A stretch of 64,000 nucleotides of DNA from a bacterium (lineage in GTDB: Bacteria; Joyebacterota; Joyebacteria; Joyebacterales; Joyebacteraceae), in the NCBI GenBank assembly GCA_029990205.1, contig JAPEKQ010000001.1:214226-278225 (forward strand). Direction: 5' to 3'. The stretch's first letter is position 1. The number at the start of each line of letters is the position of its first letter. Both the position numbers and the translations under genes were made by a program. The notes below the pieces were generated by a model. That model searched no databases. It worked only from the letters and a program-made list of their open reading frames with translations, and was not told where the DNA came from. Below, in pieces: positions 1 through 9,416 of this stretch.

Positions 1-62
1 CCTTTGAACTCTCCTGGAAGCCGGTTCCCGCGGGATCCGTTACACGAACCCCATCGAAGAAG

Positions 63-1850
63 CTAGCGGACCGTCACGGCGTCAAACTTGCACGCCTGTC
101 TGCAGGCGTCGCACTTGGTACAGAGATCCTGATCGATCGTGTGCGCTTCCTTGCGCTCCCCGGTGATGGCGCCGACCGGACACTTCTTCGCGCAGACCGT
201 GCACCCGATGCACTTGTCGGGATCGATATCGTAGGTGATGAGCGCCTTGCACGACAGCGCCGGACACCGCTTCTCGTTGATGTGCGCCTCGTACTCGTCC
301 CGGAAGTACTTGATGGTCGTCAGCACCGGGTTCGGAGCCGACTGTCCGAGACCGCAGAGCGATGAGCTGATGATCTTCTCACCGAGCTCCTCGAGCAGTT
401 CGATGTCGCCCTCGCGCCCCTCGCCCGCGGTGATGCGTTCGAGGATCTCGAGCATCCGCTTCGTTCCGACGCGGCAGAACGTGCACTTGCCGCAGCTCTC
501 GTCCTGCGTGAAGTGGAGGAAGAACCGGGCGATGTCGACCATGCAGGTCGAGTCGTCCATGACGACCATGCCGCCCGACCCCATGATGGCGCCCGTCTTC
601 GTGATCGACTCGTAATCGATGGGAATGTCCATGAACTCGACCGGCACACAACCGCCGGACGGACCACCGAGCTGGACGGCCTTGAACGAACGTCCCTCGG
701 GGACGCCGCCGCCGACCTCGTCGATGACCTGCCGGATCGTCAGTCCCATCGGGACCTCGACGAGTCCGCCGCGCGTGATCTTGCCGGCCAGCGCGAAGAC
801 CTTGGTTCCCTTGCTCGATTCGGTGCCGTACGCGGCGTAGGCGGCCGCGCCGTTGCTGATGATCCACGGGATGTTCGCATAGGTCTCAACGTTGTTGTTG
901 TTCGTAGGCTTCGCCCAGAGCCCCTTGACCGCCGGGTACGGCGGGCGGAGCCGCGGCATCCCTCGCTGTCCCTCGATCGACGCGATCAGGGCCGTCTCCT
1001 CACCACACACGAACGCGCCGGCGCCCTCCTTGATGTGCACCTTGAAGGAGAAGCCGGAACCGAGGATGTTCTCCCCAACGAAACCGCGCTCGGTGGCGTC
1101 CTCGATGGCGATCCTCAGACGCTTGATGGCGAGCGGGTACTCGGCGCGGACGTAGAAGTAACCTTCCTGTGCGCCGATGGTGTACGCTGCGATCGCGAGT
1201 CCCTCGAGGACGCTGTGCGGATCACCCTCGAGGATGCTCCGGTCCATGAACGCGCCCGGGTCGCCCTCGTCGGCATTGACAATGACGTACTTCATCTCCC
1301 CCGGCGCCTTCTTGGCAAGATCCCACTTGATCCCCGTCGGGAATCCCGCACCCCCGCGGCCGCGGAGACCGGACGCCTTGAGCTCTTCGATGACGTCGTC
1401 CGGCGACATCTCCTTGATGACCTTCGTCAGAGCCTCGTAGCCTCCGGCGTCGATGTACTCGTCGATCGACTCCGGATCGATGACGCCCGCGTTGCGAAGC
1501 ACGAGACGGACCTGCTGGTCGTAGTACGTCTCATCGGGGAGCTCTCTGCCTTCCGCGCGAACCAGCCACTCGTCGACCGGCTTCCCGCCGACGACGTGCT
1601 CCTCCACGACCCGTCCCACCCTGTCCGCAGTCAGTTCTCCGTATGTGTACTTCGCGCCCCCGCTGGTCACAACATCGACGATCGGCTCCCGATAGCACAT
1701 GCCGACACACCCGGTGCGCCGGAGACGGGCGTCGACACCCTTCTCCTTGAACTCTCGCTGGAACGCGCTGAAGACGTCGGCCGCTCCGGCGGCAATGCCG
1801 CAGCTCGAGAGCCCGACGGTGACCTCAACGGTCGCGCCTGTCTTCGCCAT
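63..1850 (-). CDS. NuoF/HndC-type NADH dehydrogenase flavin subunit with fused ferredoxin domain
   Basis: Oxidises or reduces NAD(H) on FMN and passes electrons through iron-sulfur clusters. About 595 residues. In order I see an N-terminal thioredoxin-like [2Fe-2S] domain (GLSSCGIAAG, TGCVGMCYREP), the FMN/NADH fold (GRGGAGFPTGIKW and NADEGDPGAFMDR), an SLBB region, the NADH_4Fe-4S site (ESCGKCTFCRVGTKRM with SSLCGLG downstream), and two C-terminal [4Fe-4S] motifs (CIGCTVCAKKCP, CTKCDACRQAC). Plain complex I NuoF lacks the first and last domains; this architecture is that of HndC/HymB-like subunits of NAD-linked hydrogenases, formate dehydrogenases and bifurcating enzymes. The start is the second of two adjacent ATGs, about 5 bases after GGAGAG; an upstream ATG at 1901 lacks a ribosome site. 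It follows the nuoE-like gene. The partner enzyme must lie beyond the left edge, where AGGAGAG at about 10-16 suggests another start. Confidence 0.93.
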   Translation of the reverse strand: MAKTGATVEVTVGLSSCGIAAGAADVFSAFQREFKEKGVDARLRRTGCVGMCYREPIVDVVTSGGAKYTYGELTADRVGRVVEEHVVGGKPVDEWLVRAEGRELPDETYYDQQVRLVLRNAGVIDPESIDEYIDAGGYEALTKVIKEMSPDDVIEELKASGLRGRGGAGFPTGIKWDLAKKAPGEMKYVIVNADEGDPGAFMDRSILEGDPHSVLEGLAIAAYTIGAQEGYFYVRAEYPLAIKRLRIAIEDATERGFVGENILGSGFSFKVHIKEGAGAFVCGEETALIASIEGQRGMPRLRPPYPAVKGLWAKPTNNNNVETYANIPWIISNGAAAYAAYGTESSKGTKVFALAGKITRGGLVEVPMGLTIRQVIDEVGGGVPEGRSFKAVQLGGPSGGCVPVEFMDIPIDYESITKTGAIMGSGGMVVMDDSTCMVDIARFFLHFTQDESCGKCTFCRVGTKRMLEILERITAGEGREGDIELLEELGEKIISSSLCGLGQSAPNPVLTTIKYFRDEYEAHINEKRCPALSCKALITYDIDPDKCIGCTVCAKKCPVGAITGERKEAHTIDQDLCTKCDACRQACKFDAVTVR

Positions 1851-1922
1851 CATCTCTCTCCGATGAGTCGTGTGTTTCGCGAAGCAATGCCGGCCGGGCA
1901 CCTTCCCGCCGGCGCCGTCCGC

Positions 1923-2414
1923 CTAGTCGCCGTACTCCCTGACGATCTTGCGCGCCTCATCCGGCGTCAGCCGGCCGTACGTGTTGTCCTCGATCATGAT
2001 GACGGGCGCCAGACTGCAGCAGCCAAGGCAGGCGACCGACTCGACCGTGAACTTCCCGTCCTCGGTCGTCGCCCCATCGGCCACGCCGAGCTCGTCGCAG
2101 AGCGCATCCGTGATCGCTCCCGCGCCCTGAACGTGGCACGCTGTCCCGTGGCAGACCTTGACGACGTACTTGCCGACGGGCGCCATTCTGAACTGGGCGT
2201 AGAAGCTGGCGACGCCGAAGATCTGAGCCGGCGGAACACCGAGCCGCTCACCGATACGCTTCATGACCTCGGGCGGCAGGTACCCGACGCGTTCCTGGAC
2301 CTGCTGGAGCACCGGAATGACGCTCCCGCGCCTGCCCGCGTACTTCGCGGCGACCTCGTCGGCCACCTCGAGGTACTCCGCCATTCTCTCGTCCTGAGCC
2401 ACCATGTTCTCCAT
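1923..2414 (-). CDS. NuoE/HndA-type [2Fe-2S] NADH dehydrogenase subunit
   Basis: Thioredoxin-fold [2Fe-2S] subunit of about 163 residues that partners the NuoF-like flavin subunit. The four cluster cysteines are visible as CHGTACHVQGA and CLGCCSLAPVI, and the N-terminal helical part carries VQERVGYLPPEVM, typical of the 24-kDa subunit family. The ATG at 2414 has GGAGGAG 5 bases upstream; the ORF continues 10 codons further up but without a ribosome site. It lies 31 bases after ndk and 72 bases before the NuoF-like gene. The intervening bases (1889-1913) can fold into a GC-rich hairpin, which might set the ratio of the two subunits; this is inference. Confidence 0.93.
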   Translation of the reverse strand: MENMVAQDERMAEYLEVADEVAAKYAGRRGSVIPVLQQVQERVGYLPPEVMKRIGERLGVPPAQIFGVASFYAQFRMAPVGKYVVKVCHGTACHVQGAGAITDALCDELGVADGATTEDGKFTVESVACLGCCSLAPVIMIEDNTYGRLTPDEARKIVREYGD

Positions 2415-2445
2415 CGCTCCTCCGAGCTCCCCCGGTCCGGGCAAG

Positions 2446-2868
2446 CTATCCGGCTATCGTCCTCGGGCAGTCGCCGAAGTGGATCGCAGACTCATGCATC
2501 ACCCGCTCGGGAGAATCCGAAGCGTGCACCGCGTTCTGCGTGAGGCTCTTTCCGTATGTCGCTCTGATCGTCCCCGGCTCCGCCTTCTCCGGATCGGTCG
2601 CGCCGATGAAAGCGCGGAGCGCCGGCACCGCGTCGGGCGCCTCGAGCAGTACGCCAACGGTCATCCCGGACGTGACGAACTCGAGAAGCGTGTCGAAGAA
2701 CGGCTTGCCGACGTGGACGTCATAGAAGATGTGGGCCTCGTCGCTGGTGAGCCGGCGAGACGCGAGACCGACGATGCGGAATCCGCCCTTCTCGAGCTCC
2801 GCCAGTATGGGACCGGTGAGTCCCTCGCTCACGGCGCGCGGCTTGACCATCAGGAATGTTCTGTCCAT
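2446..2868 (-). CDS. ndk: Nucleoside diphosphate kinase
   Basis: Transfers the gamma phosphate of ATP to nucleoside diphosphates through a phosphohistidine. 140 residues, the normal family length. It begins MDRTFLMVKPRAV, the typical NDK start, and ends with the conserved NAVHASDSPERVMHESAIHF stretch; the usual HGSD is HASD here. The frame is open for another 63 codons upstream, but the ATG at 2868 overlaps the TGA of korC by one base (TGATG), so translation is probably coupled. Placement between korC and the NuoE-like gene, and behind succinyl-CoA synthetase, suggests it equilibrates the ATP or GTP made by SucCD. Confidence 0.96.
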   Translation of the reverse strand: MDRTFLMVKPRAVSEGLTGPILAELEKGGFRIVGLASRRLTSDEAHIFYDVHVGKPFFDTLLEFVTSGMTVGVLLEAPDAVPALRAFIGATDPEKAEPGTIRATYGKSLTQNAVHASDSPERVMHESAIHFGDCPRTIAG

Positions 2869-3428
2869 CAGTTGGTCTTCTCCCTTGCATTCATTGCTGC
2901 CTCGCGCCCGACATCGAGCGCCTTCTGATTGAGCTCTTCGGTGCCCTCCGGCACCCGGGCCATGACCGCCTTCGACAGACTGTCCCAATCGACGACGCCC
3001 GTCAGTTCCGCGATGGCCCCGAGAGCTACGACGTTGGCGAACAGCATCCTCCCGCAATGCTCGACCGCGAGCATCGTGAACGGGATCTGGATGGCTCCAT
3101 CGCGCTCAACCGTCTCCACAAGGTAGGAGTCGACGATCATCAGCCCGCCGTCCTTGAGAGAATCGGCGTACTCGTCGGCCGCCACCTGCGTCATCGCCAG
3201 AAGAACGTCGACCTTCGTGGCCTTCGGGTAGTCGATCTCCTCCGTGGAGATCACGACATCGGTCTTGCTCTTGCCGCCGCGAGCTTCCGGTCCGTAGCTC
3301 TGCGTCTGCACCGTGTTCTTGCCGTCGTAGACGGACGCCGCCTCCGCCAGGAGCTTCCCACCCAACATCAGCCCCTGACCACCGGACCCCGAGAGGCGAA
3401 CCTCGAACCTGCCACCATTCTTCGTCAC
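2868..3428 (-). CDS. korC: 2-oxoacid:ferredoxin oxidoreductase, gamma subunit
   Basis: Gamma subunit (186 residues) of a four-subunit CoA-dependent 2-oxoacid:ferredoxin oxidoreductase. The opening RLSGSGGQGLMLGGKLLAEA glycine-rich turn is the family signature, followed by QSYGPEARGGKSKTDVVIS. Starts at GTG 3428 with GAGGGTG upstream, 68 bases after korB. Assignment to 2-oxoglutarate rather than pyruvate rests on subunit order (ferredoxin, alpha, beta, gamma) and on the adjacent succinyl-CoA synthetase genes. Confidence 0.93.
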   Translation of the reverse strand: MTKNGGRFEVRLSGSGGQGLMLGGKLLAEAASVYDGKNTVQTQSYGPEARGGKSKTDVVISTEEIDYPKATKVDVLLAMTQVAADEYADSLKDGGLMIVDSYLVETVERDGAIQIPFTMLAVEHCGRMLFANVVALGAIAELTGVVDWDSLSKAVMARVPEGTEELNQKALDVGREAAMNAREKTN

Positions 3429-3496
3429 GTGCGCACCCTCGCTGCTGGACCGCCTCGAGCCCTCGAGCCCCGAGGCAGCCGCTATGCCGACAGACG

Positions 3497-4402
3497 CTAA
3501 CCGACCGCCTTGAGTCGGTCTCCGAGTCGCTCATATCGCTCGACGGTCTCCCGCAGCTGAGTGGCCACGGTCGTCGAGTCACTCGTCAGACGCTCCGCGA
3601 GGTTGTCGTACACCTCGATGAATTCCGGCATGTAGTTCTCCACGAACACGCCGCGGGTGAACTTGCCCTCGAGCTCCTCCGGGGACATCCTCTCGGCCTC
3701 TCTCAGAGTGACCGAACTCTCCTTCATCCACCGGAACATGTCCACGGGCGACTTGTACTTGTTCAGTCGTCCGTAGCTCGTGTAGCAGTTGCTCATCACC
3801 TCGACAACCGAGAAACCGCGATGCCTGATCGCCTGCTCGAGCATCTTGTCGAGCTCACGGACGTGATAGACGGACGTCCGGGCCACGAACGAGGCGCCCG
3901 CGCCGGCGGCCAGCGCCGATGCGTCGAACTCGTGCTCGACGTTTCCGTACGGCGCCGTCGTTCCGCGCTTCCCGTGCGGGGTCGTCGGCGAGTACTGCCC
4001 TCCGGTCATGCCGTAGATACAGTTATTCGCGACGATCGCGGTGATGTCGATATTGCGGCGGCACGCGTGAATGAAATGGTTGCCGCCGATCGCCAGCGCG
4101 TCGCCGTCACCCATCGCCGTGATGACGGTGAGCTTCGGATTGGCGAGTTTGACCCCCGTGGCGAACGCGAGCGCCCGCCCGTGCGTCGTGTGCAGCGTGT
4201 TCGAGTCGACGTAGGTCGGCATGCGACCGGTGCACCCGATACCGGATACGGTCGCGATGTCGTTCTTCGGGATCTCCATCTTCGAGATGACCCGAAGAAG
4301 ACTGCTCATGATGACGCCGAGGCCACAACCTCCACACCAGACCGTCGGCAGCTTCTTGTGCGGCTTGAGATACGTCCGCGCTGTCTCTATCGCCTGGCTC
4401 AT
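3497..4402 (-). CDS. korB: 2-oxoglutarate:ferredoxin oxidoreductase, beta (TPP) subunit
   Basis: Thiamine-diphosphate subunit, 301 residues. Visible features are PTVWCGGCGLGVI near the N-terminus, GIGCTGRMPTYVD, the TPP/Mg motif GDGDALAIGGNHFIHACRRN, and NNCIYGMTGGQYSPTTPHG. These match KorB rather than PorB-type sequences. Its ATG overlaps the TGA of korA by four bases (ATGA), so the two chains are translationally coupled. Together with korA it decarboxylates 2-oxoglutarate to succinyl-CoA, or runs in reverse for CO2 fixation, exchanging electrons with ferredoxin. Confidence 0.96.
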   Translation of the reverse strand: MSQAIETARTYLKPHKKLPTVWCGGCGLGVIMSSLLRVISKMEIPKNDIATVSGIGCTGRMPTYVDSNTLHTTHGRALAFATGVKLANPKLTVITAMGDGDALAIGGNHFIHACRRNIDITAIVANNCIYGMTGGQYSPTTPHGKRGTTAPYGNVEHEFDASALAAGAGASFVARTSVYHVRELDKMLEQAIRHRGFSVVEVMSNCYTSYGRLNKYKSPVDMFRWMKESSVTLREAERMSPEELEGKFTRGVFVENYMPEFIEVYDNLAERLTSDSTTVATQLRETVERYERLGDRLKAVG

Positions 4403-5550
4403 GCGCTCAGTTCCTCCGTCACGAAGTCGGTGATCTGATCGGGCGTGAACAGCCTGCCGTCAACGCGGCCGAGCCGCCTGACCGGCACGCCGCCGCCGAT
4501 GGTCCGTTCGACCTCGAGCACGAGCTGTCCCATGTTCATCTCCGGAACGACGATCCCGCGGAGCTGCGGTGCGAGTTCGTGAAGTCGCTTGCCCGAGAAC
4601 GGCCAGATGGTCTTGACCCTCAGAAGCCCCGCCTTGATGCCCTGCTCCCGCAACTGCCGCACCGATGCCTTCGCGACACGCGCGGTCGAACCGTACGCGA
4701 AGAGAAGCACATCGCAGTCGTCCGTCATGAACTCATCGTTCATGGCGAGTTCGTCGGCGCGCGATTCGATCTTGTCGACGATCCAGTGGATCTTCTGGTC
4801 GACCTCGTCCGGCACCATCGTCGGGAACCCGTGCTTGTCGTGCGTCAGGCCCGTGACGTGGAAACGGTGCGGACCGCCGAAGTGCCCGAGCGGAGCCACC
4901 GTATCACCCTCGCACGCGGCCGGACAGTAGTCGTCCAGGTCCGCGCCCGGCGTTCCGCGGCTCTCGCAGTGGTACGACCCGGGAGGCGGCAGCGTGACGC
5001 TCTCGCGCATGTGCCCTATGACCTCGTCGAGCAGGAGCACGGTCGGCGTCCGGTACTTCTCAGCGAGACTGACACAGCAGACCGTCAGCTCGATGCACTC
5101 GAGCACGGTCGACGGAGCCAGCGCGATAATCGCGTGATCGCCGTGCGTTCCCCAGCGTGTCTGCATGACGTCCGCCTGTGCCGGCTGCGTCGGCAGACCG
5201 GTGGAGGGACCGGCGCGCATCACGTTGACGACGACGCACGGGATCTCGGCGAGACACGCGAGGCCCAGATTCTCCTGCATGAGCGAGAAGCCGGGACCGC
5301 TCGTCGCCGTCATCGACCGCGAACCCGCGATCGACGCGCCGATGATCGCCGCGATCGACGCGATCTCATCTTCCATCTGGATGAACCTGCCGCCGATCAG
5401 AGGCAGATGCCGCGCCATGAACTCGGCAACCTCTGAGGACGGGGTGATCGGATAGCCCGCGAAAAAGTTCACGCCGGCCGCGACCGCGCCGATGGCGCAC
5501 GCCTCGTTGCCCTGAAGGACCTTGATGTCCTTGTTCCGTTTGGCGGACAT
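4399..5550 (-). CDS. korA: 2-oxoglutarate:ferredoxin oxidoreductase, alpha subunit
   Basis: Alpha subunit, 383 residues from the ATG at 5550. Begins MSAKRNKDIKVLQGNEACAIGA and continues with FFAGYPITPSSEVAEFMA, the pyrimidine-binding signature; SRSMTATSGPGFSLM and GPSTGLPTQPAQADV are also diagnostic. The C-terminal third (LLRVKTIWPFSGKRL) is the transketolase-C-like domain. The frame is open for 98 codons upstream because of GC bias, but that stretch overlaps korD and has no similarity to the family. The gene follows korD by a single base, and its stop overlaps korB. Confidence 0.96.
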   Translation of the reverse strand: MSAKRNKDIKVLQGNEACAIGAVAAGVNFFAGYPITPSSEVAEFMARHLPLIGGRFIQMEDEIASIAAIIGASIAGSRSMTATSGPGFSLMQENLGLACLAEIPCVVVNVMRAGPSTGLPTQPAQADVMQTRWGTHGDHAIIALAPSTVLECIELTVCCVSLAEKYRTPTVLLLDEVIGHMRESVTLPPPGSYHCESRGTPGADLDDYCPAACEGDTVAPLGHFGGPHRFHVTGLTHDKHGFPTMVPDEVDQKIHWIVDKIESRADELAMNDEFMTDDCDVLLFAYGSTARVAKASVRQLREQGIKAGLLRVKTIWPFSGKRLHELAPQLRGIVVPEMNMGQLVLEVERTIGGGVPVRRLGRVDGRLFTPDQITDFVTEELSA

Positions 5551-5551
5551 G

Positions 5552-5863
5552 TCAGGATCCCCCCCCGCCGCTGGCGCCGCCGGAAGTCTCGGCGGTCTTC
5601 TTCCTGCGTTCCTTGTGGACCGTGATCGCCATGTCGGGACAGAGCATCTCGCAGAGATAGCACGCGACGCACTTGTCCGGATGCGACACAACGGGGCGAC
5701 CGGTGCGGTCCGACGTGAACACACCCGTCGGACAGAACTCGTAGCAGAGTCCGCAGCCCTTGCACCATGCGTCATAGACGAAGACCTCCCTCTCGGGATG
5801 CTCATCTCGAGAGGGATACTCCCAGACTCTGCGCGGTGCGGCATTCGCCGCGTTCTTCTCCAT
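5552..5863 (-). CDS. korD: 2-oxoglutarate:ferredoxin oxidoreductase, delta (ferredoxin) subunit
   Basis: Small iron-sulfur subunit of about 103 residues with two [4Fe-4S] motifs: CKGCGLCYEFCPTGVF and CVACYLCEMLCPDMAI. It feeds electrons from the TPP site of KorAB to soluble ferredoxin or to the NuoEF-like module at the end of the operon. Start chosen at ATG 5863 because GGGAGGT lies 3-4 bases upstream; an in-frame codon four positions earlier has none. It begins 1 base after sucD ends, consistent with one transcript. Confidence 0.95.
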   Translation of the reverse strand: MEKNAANAAPRRVWEYPSRDEHPEREVFVYDAWCKGCGLCYEFCPTGVFTSDRTGRPVVSHPDKCVACYLCEMLCPDMAITVHKERRKKTAETSGGASGGGGS

Positions 5864-5864
5864 G

Positions 5865-6737
5865 CTACCTCCCAAGCGTCGCCCGGAGGAGTCCGGGGAT
5901 CTCGCTCGGCCGGTCCGCGACCGGTACGCCTGCGTCCGATAGCGCCTCTATCTTATCTTCGGCCGTCCCCTTACCGCCCGCGATGATGGCACCCGCGTGA
6001 CCCATCCTGCGTCCCGGGGGCGCCGTCCGCCCGGCAATGAAACCGACGACCGGCTTGCTCATGTGCTCCTTGATGAACTTCGCCGCCTGCTCCTCATCGG
6101 TCCCGCCGATCTCTCCGATGAGCACGACGGCAGTCGTTCCCTCGTCCTTCTCGAACGCCTCGAGCGTGTCGATGAACGTCGTCCCGATGATCGGATCTCC
6201 CCCGATACCGATGACGGTCGATTGCCCGATGCCGCCGCGCCTGAGACTGTCGACGACCTCGTAGGTGAGCGTGCCGCTCCGCGACACGACGCCGACCTTC
6301 CCTCGCGTGTGGATGGCCCCCGGCATGATCCCGAGCTTCGCCTTCCCGGGGCTGATGAGACCCGGACAGTTCGGCCCGAGCAGCCGCACACCGAGCTGCT
6401 TCGTTCGCTGGTAGAGGCGCATCGCGTCGAGCGTCGGAACACCCTCCGTGATGACGACGACCAGTTCAACTCCGCTCTCCGCGGCTTCGATCGCCGCGTC
6501 GGCGGCGAACTTCGCAGGGACGAACACGATCGTCGCGTTGGCGCCCGTCTCGCTGACCGCCTCGTGGACCGTATTGAAGACCGGAACACCACCGCGGGTC
6601 TGCCCGCCCTTGCCGGGCGTGACGCCCGACACGACGTGCGTCCCGTACTCGATCATCGCTCCCGTGTGGAACGAGCCGTCACGACCCGTGATCCCCTGGA
6701 CGCAGACGCGCGTTCTCTCATCTATGTAGATGCTCAC
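5865..6737 (-). CDS. sucD: Succinate-CoA ligase, alpha subunit
   Basis: 290 residues, the usual length. The CoA-binding Rossmann part carries [16 protein letters not shown], and the ligase part carries [20 protein letters not shown] and the active-site histidine in [17 protein letters not shown]. It makes ATP or GTP from succinyl-CoA, the product of KorABCD encoded next door, or activates succinate in the reductive direction. Start is GTG 6737, overlapping the sucC stop as GTGA. Confidence 0.97.
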   Translation of the reverse strand: MSIYIDERTRVCVQGITGRDGSFHTGAMIEYGTHVVSGVTPGKGGQTRGGVPVFNTVHEAVSETGANATIVFVPAKFAADAAIEAAESGVELVVVITEGVPTLDAMRLYQRTKQLGVRLLGPNCPGLISPGKAKLGIMPGAIHTRGKVGVVSRSGTLTYEVVDSLRRGGIGQSTVIGIGGDPIIGTTFIDTLEAFEKDEGTTAVVLIGEIGGTDEEQAAKFIKEHMSKPVVGFIAGRTAPPGRRMGHAGAIIAGGKGTAEDKIEALSDAGVPVADRPSEIPGLLRATLGR

Positions 6738-7873
6738 GCCTGCCCCCTCGCCATGGCGACCGCCTTCTCGACGACCTCATCCATAGTCTGCGCAGACTCC
6801 ATGCCGTGCTCGGCGAGGATCTGTCTCGCGCGGGTCTCATTCGTTCCCGTCAGTCTCACGACGAGCGGAAGCGAGAGCGGCCGCGCTTCGAGCGCCTCGA
6901 TGAGTCCCTCGGCGACGTCGTCGCACCGCGTGATGCCGCCGAAGATGTTCAGGAGAATGACCCGGACGTTCGGGTCGCTGGTGATGATATCGAAGGCCGT
7001 CATGACCTTCTCGGGGCTCGAACTCCCCCCGATGTCGAGGAAGTTCGCCGGCTCGCCGCCGTAGAACTTGATGAGGTCCATCGTGGTCATCGCGAGCCCG
7101 GCGCCGTTGACGACGCACCCGACGTTGCCGTCGAGCTTCACGAACGACAGACCCATCTCGCGCGCCTTCCGGAGCTCGTCCGACTCGTCGGCGGAATCAC
7201 GCATCGCCGCGATCTCGGGGTGACGGAAGAGCGCGTTGTCGTCGATGTTCATCTTGGCGTCGACCGCCCAGACCTTTCCGTCCGGCGAGACGACCAGCGG
7301 GTTGATCTCGGCCAGCGACGCATCGCTCGCGACGAATGCGTTGTAGAGCTTCGTGACGACGGGCGCGACCTGCCCGACGACTTCGACCCGATCGTCGAGG
7401 TGCGCGGCGAGCTGTGCCGCCTGCGACACCGTGAGACCCTGCACCGGGTCGATCGGCAGCTTGAAGATCTTCTCGGGAGTCTCGGCCGCGACGGACTCGA
7501 TGTCGACGCCGCCCTCCGAGCTCACCATGAAGACCGGCCCCTTGGTGGCCCGGTCAACAACGATGCCGACGTAGTACTCGCGCTCGATGTCGACCGCGTG
7601 GGCGACCATCACCTTGTGGACGGTCAGCCCCTTGATATCCATCCCGAGGATATTCCTCGCGTGCTGCTCGGCTTCCTCGGGCGTATTGGCGAGCTTGACG
7701 CCTCCGGCCTTGCCGCGGCCGCCGACGTGCACCTGCGCCTTCACGACAACCATACCGCCGATCTCCTCGGCAACGCGTCGCGCCTCCGCCGGGTCGGTGA
7801 CGACCTCGAAGCGGGGCACAGGTACGCCGCGTCCACGAAGAATCGTGCGCGCCTGGTACTCGTGGATCTTCAC
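6734..7873 (-). CDS. sucC: Succinate-CoA ligase, beta subunit
   Basis: 379 residues. ATP-grasp domain begins [20 protein letters not shown]; the nucleotide-binding [20 protein letters not shown] stretch and the C-terminal ligase motif [12 protein letters not shown] followed by [12 protein letters not shown] are clear. Start is GTG 7873 with GGGAGG 5 bases upstream. It lies 27 bases after the cDPG-synthetase-like gene and overlaps sucD, so both subunits are produced together. Confidence 0.97.
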   Translation of the reverse strand: MKIHEYQARTILRGRGVPVPRFEVVTDPAEARRVAEEIGGMVVVKAQVHVGGRGKAGGVKLANTPEEAEQHARNILGMDIKGLTVHKVMVAHAVDIEREYYVGIVVDRATKGPVFMVSSEGGVDIESVAAETPEKIFKLPIDPVQGLTVSQAAQLAAHLDDRVEVVGQVAPVVTKLYNAFVASDASLAEINPLVVSPDGKVWAVDAKMNIDDNALFRHPEIAAMRDSADESDELRKAREMGLSFVKLDGNVGCVVNGAGLAMTTMDLIKFYGGEPANFLDIGGSSSPEKVMTAFDIITSDPNVRVILLNIFGGITRCDDVAEGLIEALEARPLSLPLVVRLTGTNETRARQILAEHGMESAQTMDEVVEKAVAMARGQA

Positions 7874-7900
7874 GCAATCCTCCCGACCCCTCAGTGGGGT

Positions 7901-9211
7901 CTACACGAAGTCCTTGAGCACATCCACGAGCGTGGGGCTGCCCTTCACCCCGAGTTCGTAACGGACGCGAACGCTCGGCTTCTTGATGTCGACGACCTTG
8001 CGGAGATCGATCGGTGTGCCGACGACGACGTAGTCGCAGTCCACAGCATTGATCGTCTTCTCCAGGTCGGCGACCTGCTCATCCGAATACCCCGCCGCCG
8101 GCAGCAGCGTGCCGATGTGCGGGTACTTCTCGTACATTTCCTTGATCTTGCCGGTGGCGTGCTCTCGCGCGTCGACCAGGATGGCTCCTGCGCGCTCCGC
8201 CGCCACGGTACCCGCGCCGATCTTCATCCCGCCGTGCGTGAGCGTCGGGCCGTCCTCGACCACGAGCACACGCTTGCCCTTGAGGTCGACGTCCTCTTCG
8301 AACGTGACGGGCGAATCGGCGTGAATGATCACGGCGTCGGCGTTGAGCTGCTTGATGACGTCGACCATCTCGTCGATCTGGGCCTGCGTCGCGGAATCCT
8401 CCTTGTTGATGATGACCACGTCGGCCATCCGGAGGTTCTGCTCGCCGGGGTAGTACGTCAGACCGTGCGCAGCGCGGTGCGGGTCGGCGACGACGATGTA
8501 GAGGTCGGAAGCGTAGAACGAGGCATCGTTATTGCCCCCGTCCCACAGCACGACGTCGGCCTCCTTCTCGGCCTCCTCGAGGATCTTGCCGTAGTCGACG
8601 CCGGCGAAGACCACGTTGCCGCGGTCGATGTGCGGCTCGTACTCCTCCATCTCCTCGATCGTGCACTTGTGCTTGAGCATGTCGTCGTACTCGCCGAACC
8701 GCTGCCAGATCTGCTTGCTGAGGTCGCCGTACGGCATCGGGTGCCGGATGGCGACGACCTTCTTGCCGGCGCCGAGGAGAATCTCGGCGACCGCGCGCGT
8801 CGTCTGGCTCTTCCCACACCCCGTCCGTGTCGCGCAGATCGAGATGAGCGGTTTGTTCGACTTGACCATCGTCTCGCGCGCGCCGAGGAGCACGAAGTTG
8901 GCCCCACACGCGTTCACGAGCGATGCGGCGTGCATCACGTACTCGTGCGATACGTCGCTGTACGCGAACACGACGTCATCGACGTTGTGCTCTTTGATGA
9001 GCTTCGGAAGATCCTCTTCCGCGAGGATCGGAATTCCATTCGGGTAGAGCTCGCCGGCCAGCACGGTCGGGTACGCGCGACCGTCGATGTCCGGGATCTG
9101 CGTCGCCGTGAACGCGACGACCTCAAACTCCTCGTGACCGCGATAGACAAGATTGAAATTGTGGAAGTCTCTTCCAGCGGCGCCCATGATGATGACTCGT
9201 CGCCTCTCCAT
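7901..9211 (-). CDS. Cyclic 2,3-diphosphoglycerate synthetase-like P-loop GTPase/ATPase
   Basis: 436 residues resembling the family that includes archaeal cyclic 2,3-diphosphoglycerate synthetase. An N-terminal Rossmann-like part (RRVIIMGAAGRDFHNFN) is followed by a P-loop (ATRTGCGKSQTTRAVAEI) and the stretch VAIRHPMPYGDL; VVLWDGGNNDASFY and ADPHRAAHGL lie further on. Bacterial members have no settled function, so synthesis of cyclic diphosphoglycerate is only a possibility. It is the first gene of the sucCD-kor operon. The ATG at 9211 has GGGAGGATGA before it. Transcription probably starts near 9410, leaving a leader of about 200 bases. Confidence 0.85.
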   Translation of the reverse strand: MERRRVIIMGAAGRDFHNFNLVYRGHEEFEVVAFTATQIPDIDGRAYPTVLAGELYPNGIPILAEEDLPKLIKEHNVDDVVFAYSDVSHEYVMHAASLVNACGANFVLLGARETMVKSNKPLISICATRTGCGKSQTTRAVAEILLGAGKKVVAIRHPMPYGDLSKQIWQRFGEYDDMLKHKCTIEEMEEYEPHIDRGNVVFAGVDYGKILEEAEKEADVVLWDGGNNDASFYASDLYIVVADPHRAAHGLTYYPGEQNLRMADVVIINKEDSATQAQIDEMVDVIKQLNADAVIIHADSPVTFEEDVDLKGKRVLVVEDGPTLTHGGMKIGAGTVAAERAGAILVDAREHATGKIKEMYEKYPHIGTLLPAAGYSDEQVADLEKTINAVDCDYVVVGTPIDLRKVVDIKKPSVRVRYELGVKGSPTLVDVLKDFV

Positions 9212-9416
9212 TCATCCTCCCTCAGGTGTTACCGAGGTTCCTTCGTTGCGTCACCACAAGGCCGCGACGCACCCGGCCAATCGCACACGAATCCCCCATC
9301 AGCCTCGCTCCTGGTGGAGCGCACTTGTCTGGGGGATCCAGGTCATCAAAGAGGTCCGCGTGCGCCCGCCATGCATCCGGGAGACGGCTCCGCCGACCAG
9401 CAGCAACAAGACTGCA

